Shown here: positions 37,569 to 51,120 of the stretch, in pieces
Position numbering within the stretch: the first letter of the stretch is position 1
Layout of the letters: every line of letters starts with the position of its first letter
From: Rotaria macrura
Taxonomy: Eukaryota; Rotifera; Eurotatoria; Philodinida; Philodinidae
Reading direction: 5' to 3'
DNA: 64,000 nt
Assembly (NCBI GenBank): GCA_900239685.1
Contig: OENT01000777.1
Coordinates: 1-64,000, forward strand
Notes under the pieces: model-generated
What the model saw: the letters and a program-made list of their open reading frames with translations, nothing else
Database searches by the model: none
What the model was told of the DNA's origin: nothing
Position numbers and translations under genes: made by a program

Positions 37569-37901
37569 ATAGTACATCTAGCTTTTTCTCAACATAAATC
37601 TTTAGTCTTTTGTTATAAATTTGTCTTATGTAATCCGGTGGCTATATGTTTTTTTTTTGTAACAAAGAAACGTTGCTTTTTTTGTTCTATGTATCGTTTA
37701 ATGTTTGATTTTTATTCGCTGTCGTAACGTTTCGTCAAATGATGTATAAAAAAAAAAGAGCACGAGAAAGTAGAAAAAGAAGCACAAGACCGATGAAGTA
37801 TAAAGAAGATGATAGGTTTTTCTATCTGTACAATATATGAAAACATATTTAACAAAGACAAGGACGAAAGAAAACTATGTAAATATAAGAATAATACCTA
37901 A

Positions 37902-40900
37902 TCAATTTTCCATAGGTTCCATTTGATTGATCTCAGTAAGTAATCGTCCCCCATGTGCTAACCAATCAACCTCACTAATATTCATACATGTAAATCGAAC
38001 TTTTCGTTCATCCTAAAACATGAGATAATTGTTCAAAAGTTCAAAAATGAATTGATCGTATTCTCCTTCTCCTGTACATTATATTGTTCGGCTTTTGCAC
38101 GAAGTTTAAATATTAATTCACGATTCATGGCTTTTCGAAATATCTCATCCATAATACTTTCATTTTGCTTAAAACATAAAATCAAAATACATATTTTGTG
38201 CATTTTTATGAAAGTAAAACATATTTACATTAAGTTTATGATTTCCGAATTCATCTGCAGTTACACCGAGTAGTGTTTCAGCTTCACTTCGAAATATGGT
38301 GATCCATTGTGCACCAGTAGCATCAGAGATTTCAGCCTAGAATTATATGAACAAACAACATGAACTACAGTGGCATTTTCTTTTGATTGGTCTGTTAGTT
38401 CTTTCTAGAGGAAGAGACTAGCACACATATTTTCAAGAAGATATTCACATCTTCTTGATACTAGCTTAAAGTGGAAAGAAATTCGATAGTTGCGAGTATA
38501 ATACTTTCTCATCTCATCATACTTGTTGAATGCTTGAAAGGTAAACATTAAACGATCGATTACAATAGGTCAAGACATTAAAATATATTTTGTTTCTTTT
38601 CAATTAGAATACAACTAATCAATTCAGTTCTAATATTCTTCGTTCCTTTTTGAAATACATACCGAAATCATATAAGCCCATTTGAAATTATTATAGGTCT
38701 TATTACATTTTTCACATCGATACGTTCCATTATTTTCATCGACCACTTTCTTACTACATTTATCTTCTGGACACATCTATGGTAAACAAGAAAAATGTAA
38801 AATTGAATGAATATTTGTTTATAGTAGGATTTAAAAAAAAATTTACCATATATATAGCTGCATCTTTTTTAATTAATGTCGTCATTGCTTTAACACTGAC
38901 ATAATCTGGTTTATCACAAAGACCAAGACCTTCGGCAACAATTTGAGAAAATGTTTTCATGATTGCTAAAACATTTATGATACAACGTTATCATAAGATT
39001 AAAAACAATTGAGTATCAACATGCAAAAATCTAACAGCGTACTTTGTCTATTTCCAATATCGGCTCCTTTCGATAAATCTGGCAATTCAATCGATTTGCC
39101 TTCATTATCAAACCAGACGCGAAGTTCAACCGTTCGTTGTGTTTCGGTTGGATCTTGACGAATTAATGTACTGTTAATACATGAAAGAGTACGACCTGAA
39201 GAAAAGAAATTTATTCATCAGTTTTGTTTTTATTCTATACAATTCTGTTCATCTGTACCATTAAAATCACCAATTTTTATTCCTTTGAAAGCCACAACTG
39301 GATTCGATGAACCATCAAATTCTTCAGCCTATTAAAAATTTAAGAAAAAAAACATTTATGAAGACAAGTCATTTATTTTTTTTTCGTCACTTGTCATTTT
39401 TACCTGTTGACCCCACAATGTAACAGATATTGATGCTTTTTCATCAACCAAAAACAGATCACGTTTATTAAATTCTTTTTGCGACGCTTTACTAACAATG
39501 GTTTGCATGTCAGATGTACTTTTAACAACACCGATAACATCTGAAGTATGTTTATGAAGAAAATTATTTTCATCTATTGAATGTACTTACCACAGATGCT
39601 GTTTGCTGTTCGATTAGCTATATCACTAATCGAAACAAAATTAAATTGTACTTGTGGAATATTTTCTCCTTCGCCAGCATCGCATGCTTCAATAACTGTG
39701 TCATGATTGAATGTCATTTCATAATCACTAGTTGTATTATTGTATTGACGATTAGCAGCTTTTAATGATGCTTTAGCAATGTAATAAACCTAAATAACAA
39801 ATAAGTTTTAACTTCTCTCAACATTTTTATCATAAAAACAACATACTTCACCAATTTCAAGCATAGAATAGAATCGATCACATTCAGCGTTAAATCCAGT
39901 TGCACGAATTTCACCTGATTTATCGACAAGATCACAACTGAATAATTTACCTGGACCACGAGCATTTTCATAGGTTCGAATTGGTCCTTTATTACTTATA
40001 CGTGCTTTAATAGTCCATCTATAACGGTAATTTCACAAATGGTATTGAATATATTAGTAAAATCAAAAGCAATCTACTTATTCATGTATGGATTGAGTGT
40101 ATCAATATTAATGATTCGTTCTTTATCAATAATATTTGCAGCTTTGGTATCGCCATTGAATTTTTTTCGATCGTCTAACGTCGGTAGTGCTTTAGAACCT
40201 TGTCGGATGACATTCGTAGATGAAGGCGCTATGAGAAACAAACTTTAGAAGAAAGGCAAGACAACTCTTGCATTTTAGAAATTGAATATCTAGAGGAATG
40301 TTTGTTTGTTTTCATTGAAAATTGATGAATATTTAAGTTTTCAATCAAGCGATCGTAAACATCCGTTAACACTTTATTAGCTATGGTCATCAGAGAAGAG
40401 ATAGGAGTGTTTTTTTCATTGTGAACAGTGAAAACAAAGAAGTTTCTATTGAACGAATCATATAACATCGCATACCTGCAGCTGCTGGAGCAGATACTTG
40501 TCCTGGATTATTGTTTGATGTTTCTAGAAAGAAATTTCATGATAATTAATCTATTGAGAACTACTTTTAAGTTTACCTAAACGATTTGTACTCGGACCAC
40601 TGTTAAGTATATCAGTCAATGGCAATGCAACCGGATCTCCAATACGTTCGCTATCAATTTGAAGTACTTCAATTTCATAAAGCATAAGCATAACACTAGA
40701 AAATTCTGTTGAATTATTTTCCTGTAAGATAATTCGACTATCTACCGTCCATTTTGTTTGTCGATTGCGTTTACCATGACACGATCAATACGTATAATAG
40801 AATTTTCTTTTAATGAATTCATTTCGATTAATTTATTCATTTGAGTACCAAGCATACATGCTAGATATATATATATATATATATCAAGATCATATGTTTT

Positions 40901-41213
40901 CAATCGAATCAATAGATATCTTACATGAAAATGTACTCTTGCCATCTGATAACATAAGACGATAACGTTTAGCCGAACCAGACGGATCATCTGCTTTACT
41001 TTCGATTGGTTTAATACCCTTTACGTATCAATACTAGAGAGTTATAATCATGATCATGAGTGATATACGTCCTACAACTTGTAATGTTGCTTTTTCTGTT
41101 GTATTACCACGTATATAACGCTAGAAGAAAATCATAAGTTAAAATCATTTTCTGAGAAAAAACATATTCGTATTTACTAGAAGAGCACCAGTTGTTAGAC
41201 GTTGATTAGCCAT
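37902..41213 (-). CDS. RPA1: Replication protein A 70-kDa subunit (contains one apparent frameshift)
   Basis: About sixteen exons on the minus strand, starting MANQRLTTGALL at 41213 and ending QMEPMEN at 37902. Early exons are 41213-41178, 41120-41076, 41018-40925 and 40860 onward. The N-terminal OB fold (RYRLMLSDG, CMLGTQMNKL) is followed by a linker, the DNA-binding OB folds (KWTIKARISNKGPIRTY, GKLFSCDLVDKSGEIRAT, VQFNFVSISDIA), and the C-terminal OB fold with zinc ribbon CPEDKC..YRCEKC and FKWAYMIS. RPA coats single-stranded DNA in replication, repair and recombination. At 40752-40755 a run of four T (plus strand) must be five for the frame to run on into VDSRIILQEN; as written, a stop follows. 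All other exons are intact, so a base-calling error is likelier than loss. Confidence 0.93.
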
Positions 41214-44200
41214 AAGACATAAATCTAAAAGATAGAGTTCAACAATATATCTGTTGAAAAAAAGAAGAATCTTGGATAAAAAGTAACTGCTGATATATGT
41301 GAAGTGACGAATTCGTTTTAGAGCAAGAATATACAATCATATATAAGATATCAGACCTGGCTAAATCCCAAGAACAATGAAGAAGAGAGAAAAGAAAGAA
41401 GCAAATGAATAGATAGATAATGAACATAATGAACCGATATACACTTGAATCGACATGTGACAGTATCGTTATTCGAGAAAAGAAATAGATTCTAACCGTT
41501 AGAATCGATCGATATTTTCCATAGAGGAGAAATAGAGAGAGAAGACTGACAGAGAAAGAGAAAAAGTACATATACTGACGTTTTTTTTTCAATGAAAAAT
41601 ACGTAAAATACTGCACCATGGAATGAATAAGAACGATTCATAAACATGATTAAAATGAATTTCTATAATACGATAAAGTACGAAAGATATGTTTTGCATG
41701 CGACATCTGTGAAAAAACTTCAAGCAATAGATATATCCAGAGCACTCGTATGTAGATCATCGATACAAGAAAATTGAAGAGACATTGATATATTTCAGTC
41801 ATCATTCTACCAACCATTTCGATTCAGATTTTCAGAAAGGATATCACATGTAAATGATTTTCATTTTCAATTGATGTACTGAAAGAAATTTACGTATAAT
41901 AGAAAAATACTGCTGCTGACTTCTCACTAGACTTAGAAATTTTTCTATTCCAGCATCATCCTAGTTGAGAGTAACTGGACTAGATTGTAATGATTAGGCA
42001 ACTCATTAGTTATCTTACATTAACATGGTACAGTATGATTGCTTTTCTCTCCCTTTTTTAAAAATTGAATAGAACAATATCTGAATTGATTTTAACATCG
42101 ACAACAGTAGAAAAAATTTTTTTTAATGATCGATTTTGATAAGAGAACTAACGTAAAAAAAACCATTCATAACATGTGCTCCAAGTTATCGTTTTTCTCT
42201 TGTTTCGAATGTGAAGATAACATTGAATTGAATGCTTCTTATGTAAAGTCACTGCTATGCGGATTAGAGATATTACTAGTCAGCTTTGCTTGGAGAAAAA
42301 AAAATGAGCAGAAGGTCAGTGATTAATACTTTTTTCTTTTCAAAGAAGTGTGTACTTCCTCTGTTTTTCATCGAGTACATCTAGGATTCAGTCATTATTT
42401 TTGATAGTCATTATCGAAGATCAATTTTTTGAAACTCTTTAATTTATATCAACCTAAAAACAAAAATATATTTGACGTGAAATATGTTTTTAATTAGTTT
42501 GGATTAATGTTTTCTATTCATTTAAGTCGCTCTCCCACATTGAGACGTGAGTGTATGGGTAAACTTGAAAGGTTCCATGTGATGTTTTGAATAATTGCAC
42601 ATGACATTGAGATTCGTCGAGGGAAATAAAGGATTCAAATACTGATTTATGCGACTTACATTCAGAATGGTCTTGAGGGATAGATTATCTGAATGCATTT
42701 CAAACAATCATTTTGACAGAGATACTAGCATATCTTGGACTTAACATGCTTATTTTATGCATGCACCAGTTAGTTTGTGTCACATATGCTGCATAAATGT
42801 TACGGAAACATTTCCAAATCCAAACGAGAGTGTTATTCGGTGCAGTTTGACTGATTGAAGACAATGGGATATTGAATAGGATGAATATTAATGGCTTGTC
42901 TTCAGTATAACAATCGTTATAGGAACTACTTCAGCGAGACATATGATACATATTCAGCGATCAAATGAATTTACGAGGATCGGATAATTCATGTGGAACC
43001 GACGTACATATATATATTGATGCAACAATGAATAGTTAGAGTTCCATAAAGTAACATAGATTTTTGTCCGAACAGTTCATTCTCCATACAATAGTTATCA
43101 ATGTTTAGCAAATATGTGTTGTGACTGTTTGTCATCAATTACAAGGATTTTTTGACTAAATTCATTGATGGAGAATGAAACATGATAGATAGTCTCAGAT
43201 AAAAAATTACAGCAACAAACTATGAGGCTATCAATGGTGCTATAGCTTGCACCAACGAAGACAGTTCAATAACAACGCGTCGAACAAAAGGATACGCAAA
43301 GGATTTCAAGTCATACGATGTATCGTGTTTTACATAATCAACTGTGCATATCTTAAATTTCTTCCAGATCGGTAACACATCCATCAAGAGAATCTTAAAT
43401 GAAGGCATGCCTATCGAAAACTTTTCGGCTTACTATGTAATTGGAGATAGAGACTCTTTTTACTAAATACAAACCTACAGCTGAACTTCGAACACTTGCC
43501 TATAAATAAATGTGAATCGAAAAGGATTGATTCACTAACAACAAATACAAAATTGAGATAAACAACAAGTTTGGATAAAATCATTGCAAACAATTCCCTA
43601 TCGATCCATATTACAATAAATAAATTTAAAAAATATTAGAAAAACGGCATAATGAAACAAATCTGTCGAAGCATCAAAACTTAACAATAAGATTTATTGG
43701 TATTTGCTCTTATCAATCAACATGGCCATGGTTCTACATATACATTACAGGAAATTTCTTGCTCTATTCATAGTTTGAAATATGAAGGCTTTCATTACGT
43801 ACGTCATTCACGAGATCATTTCACTAATAACTTTATTATTTTTAGTTTTTGTTTTCAAAAAGAATCTGTAATGAACGCATAAGAATAACTAAAGATCTTA
43901 GATTCATTACGATAAAACTGATCTATCGTGTATCTATCTGACTATAGCTTAACAGGAGCAGTACACACGTTTCTGAAATATTGCTAATAATTTATTAGAA
44001 GAGAGAAGTGATGGTTCCAATAAAAACACAAATACTAACATTTGCAATACTTTTTAATAATGGAGAGCTTATCGTCTTTAAGAGCTGTTAGAAAGCTTCG
44101 CATATATATATATGCTGAACTCACTTTTGCTCCAGTTGACCATAAAAATAAACATAGATCATATTTTAAAAGGATATTATATTTCTTCGATGAAGATTTT

Positions 44201-46745
44201 ATGGCACACACGTATAGATTTTTCTAATAGTATATAATTTATTTTTCTCATGTTATTAAGAATATTCCATTTCATGATGCTATAAAAACCGATACACAAT
44301 TCTGATTCGATTTCACGTAAACTATCAGTGTGTTATCGATATTTAAAGGTAATACGTCTTCATATTTCACACGAAAACGTAAGGAAAATGCAAAAGAGAT
44401 CTTTTTTTAATGGAGTTTACGATCTCTTCGTTACTAAGCAGTACACTGTTGTCTTCTCACACAAGAATAAAACTAGAGATTTCTATCGAACTCTAGCATT
44501 TGGTATCAACATTTATTCATGTTGTGCACACGACAGACAAATGAAATACGAGTCAACATCGAACAGCATACGAAAAACTATTAAACGTTGTCATCTATTA
44601 AAAATGTAGATTCGTTGTGAAATCACGTATCAACAACAGATACGACGTAGTTTATTTAAAATCTATTGATTTACATTCGTTGTCGATTGAGGACAACTAC
44701 TAGTGACGCAACCATGACACTGGACTGGGATGGGTTTAGCATACCCAGAAATATTTTTGTTCTGGCTATTATTTAATGTTGCTATAATTTTTTCTAGAAA
44801 ACATTATTTAAACGTTGTTCTTGATTAACAACACTCAAGAGAAAAGAACAAGAAAAAGTTTTCATACATTCGTCTTGTCTACAAACGATGTGAGTTATTG
44901 ATCACTGTCTATCGGTTCAATAATGAAATATTCATGATGAAAATTTCTTCAGTGCAATAGTCGGAGGTACGTAGTCCACTTGTTGATAGGATTGTGACCG
45001 ATTTCATATAAAACAGATGCAACTGTTGCCTGGTGTAAACATCTACTTTGACTTTACATGCTTACTTCTTGTTTGTTTACGTCATCTAAACGTCTTATCA
45101 TATCTAATGAAGAGATGGTAGAAGATCGGCAAACCACAAGTCAAAACAGGTTATCGAGCCTATCTCAGGCAAACCATGGCAATCGTTTTTGAGCTTGTCG
45201 TATACCCGGCAAATGTCTCATATAAAGTCGGCAGACTGCGTAAAATAATAAGACTATCTATGTGCCATGGTATTCTCGATTTTCAATAGAAAACTTCATT
45301 CTTTTAGCTAGAAACATAGTTTAGAAAATACTGTGTAGTACACTTGATGGAGAAACAGTAAAACTGGGCATTTTTTGTTTTAAATAAAAAAGAATCATAC
45401 CTAATAACCTTCTATAACGATATTATTCATATCATGTATCATTTATTTATGGGACTTTATACATTCCTTCAGCTAGTTTACTGCTCATACAAGAAAAATA
45501 GGCAAAAGTTTAGATTGACGACGATTGTTAATCGATTTGAAGTTCATCAAAATAAAAACTTAATTAAAAAAGGAAAAAAATTCTATTGATTCTCCTGATT
45601 GATTATACTTATGACTGATGAGAAATATTTAAAAATAATATTATAATTGACATTGATAAGCATAATAGATAGAGTTAGGATTGTTTTTGATTATTATCGA
45701 CTCCTAATCGACTACAGGGTTGCAGTTGTTACTGATTTTTAATCAATTTAAACTTCATTTTTTTGAGTAATGTTTTCATCAGAATTCCTGTTACTACTTT
45801 TTGTATATACCGTACGACTTCTTAGCAATCGTCATATTATACACACATTGGCATCCAATTTCTGTTCTTAATACGTTCTAATCCACTAGTTTGTCACATT
45901 GAATCAAAATTTTCTTAATCGAAAATAGTAATCTCTTTAAATGTTAGCTTTTTTCGCTGATCCATTCTCTCTCAGTTTCGACTCTACTGAATGGATAAAC
46001 ACTGATTAGCATTCTCATTTCCATATAAAATATTTCCTTTACATTTTTAGCAACACAACGTGGTACTTTCACTCAAAGATCAGCACATAAAAAAGTACAC
46101 AGATCATGATAGGTAGCCGAGCGAAACTGACGGGCAAGCCATTATGCAAAAAGCAGACTTCTTTCGGTCTTTGGAACATATATATATACAAGATCTCTAT
46201 TCAATGAAGTAGAAGAAATTCATGCCTTGTTCAATTGGTCTTACAATTTTACGGGGCTGAGCCTACCCCAACCTGAAAAACTGGTTACGACGCAAAGAAC
46301 TACATGCAGTTTTGTTGGTATTTCTTTCAAGAAAAAAAAGTATAATATGGACTTATGGACATCAATAAAACTGACGTCAAATTTCAGTTGACTTTGTACT
46401 ACACAAGAGAGGAAGAGAATGCATGTTAAAAAAGTAGAATAATAAGAAAGAGTGTTTCTAAAGTATTCGATTGGTTTCTATGCTGAGTATCGTTCAGTTA
46501 GATGGCGCTGTATAGTTTTTCGTCTTTATGGAATCTTTTATACTAAAAAATAAGAAATTTTCCTTCTATATATTCTTAGATCAATTTCTTAGTTATTAAT
46601 TTGATTTATCCCCTAGAAAATCTCGTATAGTGATTGGCTAGTACTATAATGCTTATTGTTTATTTATTTCTTTCGCATTCTATATTGACTACTTTCTTCG
46701 TTGTTCTCGAATTTGTTTTTCTAGAATAAGTTATTCGCTACGAAT
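41214..46745. other. 5.5-kb gene-poor stretch
   Basis: No gene recognised. Several short frames (minus 42522-42707, minus 43220-43408 and 43411-43593, plus 44328-44609 of 93 codons) have mixed amino-acid composition and could be remnants of decayed genes, but none has a domain, a splice context or a paralogue in the window. Around 44700-45240 and 46110-46330 base composition is less AT-rich than its surroundings, without identifiable genes. I looked for tRNA B-box patterns and spliceosomal RNA signatures and saw none. Confidence 0.5.
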
Positions 46746-47858
46746 ATGTTGCCTGCACTTCGAGCGCGTCCAAACTTGACACGTGTTATCAATCAACTAT
46801 TAGCTGCTCGTCGTCAACAAGACGCATTTCGTGTTCCGGCACAAAACTCATCAGCAGTGACCGTACTTACAGATGAACAACGTGCATTTCAACTTAAAAT
46901 TTGGCCTGGTAAATAATTTCGATGGTTTCAAACTAAATCAAGTAGACTGAAACAATACCGTGCGTTAACTAGATAAAAAATACATATGACAAAAAGTCAA
47001 AGAAATCATTTGTCTCCAATGGAGATAAGAATAAGAGAGTAAAGTGACCGATCATCAATGCCGAGATAGTCTCTTTTCTTCAGAGTATATGCAAGTATAT
47101 ATATATATATATATTCCAATAAGAATCATCGATTGTCTAATATGGTTCTTTTCTCAATGAAGTAATTTTCTCATTTATCGAACATTGAGAATATTGTATA
47201 ACTTTGTCTATCATAATAACTATTCTCAAGAAAAAATCTAAAGGATGACATTTAATTGTCCTTCACTAGTATTGCGAGGAAGTGATTTTCTTTTCCGATA
47301 TACCTTGAGAAAAATTTCTCTTCAGAATATTGTAAAAATTAGAAAAATCCAAATGGAGAATACTCAAAATTCAGTAGGAGAACGGTTAACATCTTTTGTA
47401 TTCCACTTCGACATTGTTTGGTATAGACAGCATGCTCTTGTGAGATATGTAGCAAAAGAAAATGAAACTAGAAATTTTTTCTTAAAACTTCAGGTATTCC
47501 GGAAAATGTCCGCCCGTTACCAATCGATTATTGTCCAATTGATCCCGTTGAATTCGATAAAATAACTGACCGATTCAGTTCTCAAGTGAACATGTGGAAA
47601 TGGGTATCTTTATTAATCGCTATACCAGCTATTGCTTTATTATCATATATGAATTTGGTTCTACCTCAAGATCATCAGCGTCCAGACTTTAAAGATTGGG
47701 ATCATTTAAGATCAAAAATGAGATGGCCCTTCAAAGATGGACAACACTCACCATTTCATAGTAAATGGTTCAATGCTATACATTTCGATGGTAAAGGTTA
47801 TGAGACAACTGATGAAGAATTTGCCAAACATTTTCATGGTCATGATAGCAAACATTAG
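46746..47858 (+). CDS. COX6A: Cytochrome c oxidase subunit 6A
   Basis: Exons 46746-46908 and 47494-47858 join in phase to 175 residues. The N-terminus (MLPALRARPNLTRVINQL) is basic and amphipathic, as expected for mitochondrial import. The C-terminal half has the COX6A pattern: one membrane helix (WKWVSLLIAIPAIALLSYMN), then RPDFKDWDHLRSK, WPFKDGQHSPFHS and a final GYE, matching the family's RPEF-Y--LRIR, PWGDGNHTLFHN and GYE. Subunit 6A sits in the inner membrane at the complex IV dimer interface and modulates activity. It is longer than the usual 110 or so residues because of an N-terminal extension. The F-box gene starts 166 bp downstream on the same strand. Confidence 0.88.
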
Positions 47859-48024
47859 ACTTATGGAACAAAAAACGATTCACTCTATCTTTTCGTCCTT
47901 CTTTCTTTGCTCTTGTATTTTCATCATTTGATCTAGCTTAACTTCCTCTAGTATACCAATAAAAAAGAATACGTTTTCTCGTCACTTTCCATCGATATTC
48001 CCTACATTTAATTGTTTCTTTTAG

Positions 48025-49046
48025 ATGGCAACATCTTTATCGGATTTACCCGATGAATTACTTGAAATCATTATTTTTTATATTATCGGTACACCATGGA
48101 AAGAAGATGTGCGTGATTTTCTCTCGTTTACGTCAGCATGCCGATATTTTCGCCGATTTGTTGAAGATGAAAGGTATTGGCGAATAATGGCCCTACGTCG
48201 TGATCCGACATGTGAAAAATCATTGGAGTCATTCAAATGGTGTGAATATTGTAAACAAAGTAAAGTAGAGAAACGAAGATAAACTATATTTATTCTTACA
48301 TATTTTGTAATGTCAGTTTATTGCCAACGAACAATTCCTTGTGATGAACTGAAAGAACATATAAGTCGATACAATGATAGTTATTTTTGTACAATAGAAA
48401 AAGTTTCCATATGGCCAAGTAAAATTCGTGTATTTATTGATGAACGTGGCGACTATTCTCTTGGTGAGTACATTTTCCTAATTGTATTAACATGTGTCCT
48501 TCATTTAAATCAAATCACTTTTCAAGAGTAGCTGTTCAATTCATATTCTTTAAAGTACATTTTGTTTCGTTTTTCATTAATTGTTGTTTATTCAATTAGT
48601 ATGATTTCTAACAATCGTTGATTGAACAACTTATTCTTATTCTTATATAGGTAGTATTCAAGATCCAACGCACTCAATTGTAGCAATTGTTGAGAGAAAT
48701 TTTTCCACACATAATCGGCCAATAGGCATAAGAGCCAGCAACAGTAAATTCTCCGTTGAAGATGAACGATCTGAATACATGGGTAAATGACAACATTGTT
48801 TTTATTTTAGATTTTCCTATTTAGTTTATTTTTTTCTTCTTAGGTTATATGGATTTTCCATACAGGATTTCGTTGAATAACATCGGAAAAAATCTCATTT
48901 TTCAATATGGCATTTCAGGTTATACGAATGCAGTACTTTTTCACATTGATCGAGCATTTATAAACAAATATAATCTCGTGCCCTTATTAAGAAAATTAAA
49001 AAAATCTTCAAAAACTCCTGTATTGATAAGAACAAAAAGTATTTGA
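48025..49046 (+). CDS. F-box protein with unrecognised C-terminal domain
   Basis: Exons 48025-48259, 48317-48463, 48651-48782 and 48844-49046 join in phase to 238 residues. The F-box is at the very start: LSDLPDELLEIIIFYI, then the FLSFTSACRYFRRFVEDERYW helix pair. After it comes CEYCKQS..CQRTIPCDEL, then a region rich in aromatic and beta-type segments (VSIWPSKIRVFIDERGDYSLG, SIVAIVERNFSTH, FPYRISLNNIG) that may form a substrate-binding domain; I do not recognise it. F-box proteins link substrates to SKP1-cullin ubiquitin ligases. Introns are 50-190 bp. Close spacing after COX6A suggests a shared compact region, though trans-splicing or operon structure cannot be shown here. Confidence 0.8.
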
Positions 49047-50164
49047 ATATGAAAATAATCTTTATTTTTTTTATAAATATTTTGACACGTATAATTTTGA
49101 ATTCATCGAGAAGTAAAGAAACATTGAGAGAAAAAAACTAGAGATATCCTTGAAGATCTTTTTTTCTTTCGTTCGTTTTTATTCGTTCGTTTTCATTTTC
49201 GCATCATATTTTTCTATTTGTTCTATCCTAGTATAGTTCTTGATGTTGATTCTTGTTGATTCCTAATCATTCCTCGTCTCATTAGTGTCACCTAGTGGTT
49301 AAATGAGATAAACATTGCCCTCTATATCTTCTTCTATTATTTTTCGATATACTATTCGAAAGAGGTGTAAAAAGTCACGTCATATTTTTATTTTTCTCTT
49401 TTTCACATGCAGTTTTGGGAGGATGATGCGTGTAGGTCTTTCTTTACTCAGGTCGTGATTATTCTCAAAGACTTGAATGAAAGTATGTGTATGTGTGTGT
49501 GTGTGTGTGCGTGTGCATCAACGCAGACAGGCAAACACTTGTTGTTATTGCTCTTGTGTCTTGTTTCAATCCTTTCGGTTTTTATTTTCAGAGAGTACAT
49601 AATAATAATATTGTTTCCTAATTTTGAATTAGCTATCTTTTATTGGAAACTAAAAATATCAACGCACGATAGAGTCATTCCAAATAAAATGATATAAAAG
49701 TGTATGCATTTTCACGATGACGATGCAATATATTATTTCACTGATACACTCCTACGAATTTTTCGCGTTGTGTTTTTCTTTTAGATTATGCTAAACTCTA
49801 CACAGAAAAGCTTTTCGAACAATCGTTCTTCCGTTTTGTCGTCCACCAAGAGTCGCAGTAAAACGCACTCTTATCATCAATCTCGTCAAATTTCCTCCGT
49901 TACCTTAACAAACAATACTTTACATAACAAACAATTTCTTTCTATTCCAAATACGCGTCCAACTGGGCAATTACTATCGATCATGAGTGAAAACCAATTT
50001 TATTTATTCAACTAGCAATATTAACGAACAAAACGACAGCAAAAATCAAATAATATCTATTGTTGTATAAGACAAAGCAATACACATACAGATCTACAAA
50101 GTTTTTTCTTTTTATTTTTTACTATCTTTAAATTGTTCCGAAGAAGGATACAAAATAAACAAAC
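49047..50164. other. Intergenic between F-box gene and CDV3
   Basis: Includes a GT microsatellite near 49493-49509 and the doubtful small frame at 49788-50015, listed separately. No other exon is supported. Confidence 0.5.
49788..50015 (+). CDS. Doubtful small Ser/Asn-rich protein
   Basis: A 75-codon frame beginning MLNSTQKSFSNNRSS, immediately after a good splice-acceptor-like TTTCTTTTAG at about 49776-49785. It is rich in Ser, Thr, Asn and Gln and has no domain. It could be a short gene with an untranslated leader exon, or the 5' part of a gene whose other exons I cannot see. CDV3 starts 150 bp downstream on the same strand. Kept only because of the acceptor. Confidence 0.25.
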   Translation: MLNSTQKSFSNNRSSVLSSTKSRSKTHSYHQSRQISSVTLTNNTLHNKQFLSIPNTRPTGQLLSIMSENQFYLFN

Positions 50165-51120
50165 ATGGCAACCAACGATGATCTTGATGATTTCTTTAAG
50201 AAGAAAGATCGAAAAGGTAACAAACATAAAAAACCAACTGGTATATTAACAAATAATGAGGAGTTACTTAAGCAATTAGGTATGTTATATATATATATAT
50301 ATATAATTAAATTCAGAACAACGTTGATTGATATTTTTGTTTAGTTATTGTTACATCAGCTACATCAGCATTTAAAGAAAATATGGATTTCGATGAAGAA
50401 GAAGATGATATAGGTACTAACAATCAGAATCGTCGTCAATTAAATGATGAATCGAATAGTATTATAAATGTTGCTGAAGATAATCATGCAGCTATTAATA
50501 AAAACCGACCGAATTCAACGGCAGTGAATAATAAAATTAAAAATTCAACCAAATTAACCGTACAGGATAATCATAATAATATTGGTGAGCAACCAACTGT
50601 CAGTATTGGTCAACAAGATGAATGGGAAGAATTTGAAAATTCAAATCCAAAATATGATCAATTTCGTTTAAAATTTTCACGCGCCGGCAATGATCATATT
50701 AATTCGGATGACAATGAAGACGACGAGTATTATGAGGATGGTCATCATACAAATAATAATGACTTAAATACTGATGATAATATAAATGGGAATGGTGGTG
50801 ATAATGATGATCCATCATCACGTAACAATAATCGACGTCGCGAACAACAAAAAGACAAGCCTGTTTGGAAAATCGATCAAGTTAAACAAAGTGAACCGAT
50901 ACAAACAAATGATACTGTTGATTCGACTGTCGATAAAGTTGCTGAATTACCATCGAAACCAGCAACCCATTCTGATGTTTATCGACCACCTCAATTGCGT
51001 AGTAATTCATCTGTTACGATTGTTAGTGGTTTCAATCAACGAACATCGAAAAAGGAAAAGCCGAATATTGCTTCAACTGAAGATTTTCCAACGCTTGGAG
51101 CAGCTGCTAATAAGAAATAA
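50165..51120 (+). CDS. CDV3: CDV3 homologue
   Basis: Exons 50165-50279 and 50345-51120 give 296 residues. The start MATNDDLDDFFKKKDRKGN matches the conserved DNFFAKRDKKKK opening of CDV3. Then come an acidic disordered region, DEWEEFENSNPKYDQFRLK (the family's DEWKE-E----DYS-LR), a DKPVWKID segment, and the late VYRPPQLR and STEDFPTL motifs (YRPPGAR and D-QFPSL in vertebrates). CDV3 (carnitine deficiency-associated gene 3) is a small cytoplasmic, disordered protein of poorly known role, linked to proliferation. Asp/Asn runs make it a little longer than vertebrate copies. The intron is only 65 bp and contains a TA run. Confidence 0.8.

Noticed and set aside
40745..40746. Very short intron in RPA1 instead of a frameshift
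   Set aside because: The only possible intron would be about 33 bp, shorter than any other in the window. A missing homopolymer base is simpler.
44328..44609. 93-codon plus-strand frame
   Set aside because: No domain, no splice signals and no neighbour relationship. Could be chance in AT-rich DNA.
46110..46330. Less AT-rich patch that might hold a structural RNA
   Set aside because: No tRNA arms, box motifs or spliceosomal RNA signatures seen on either strand.
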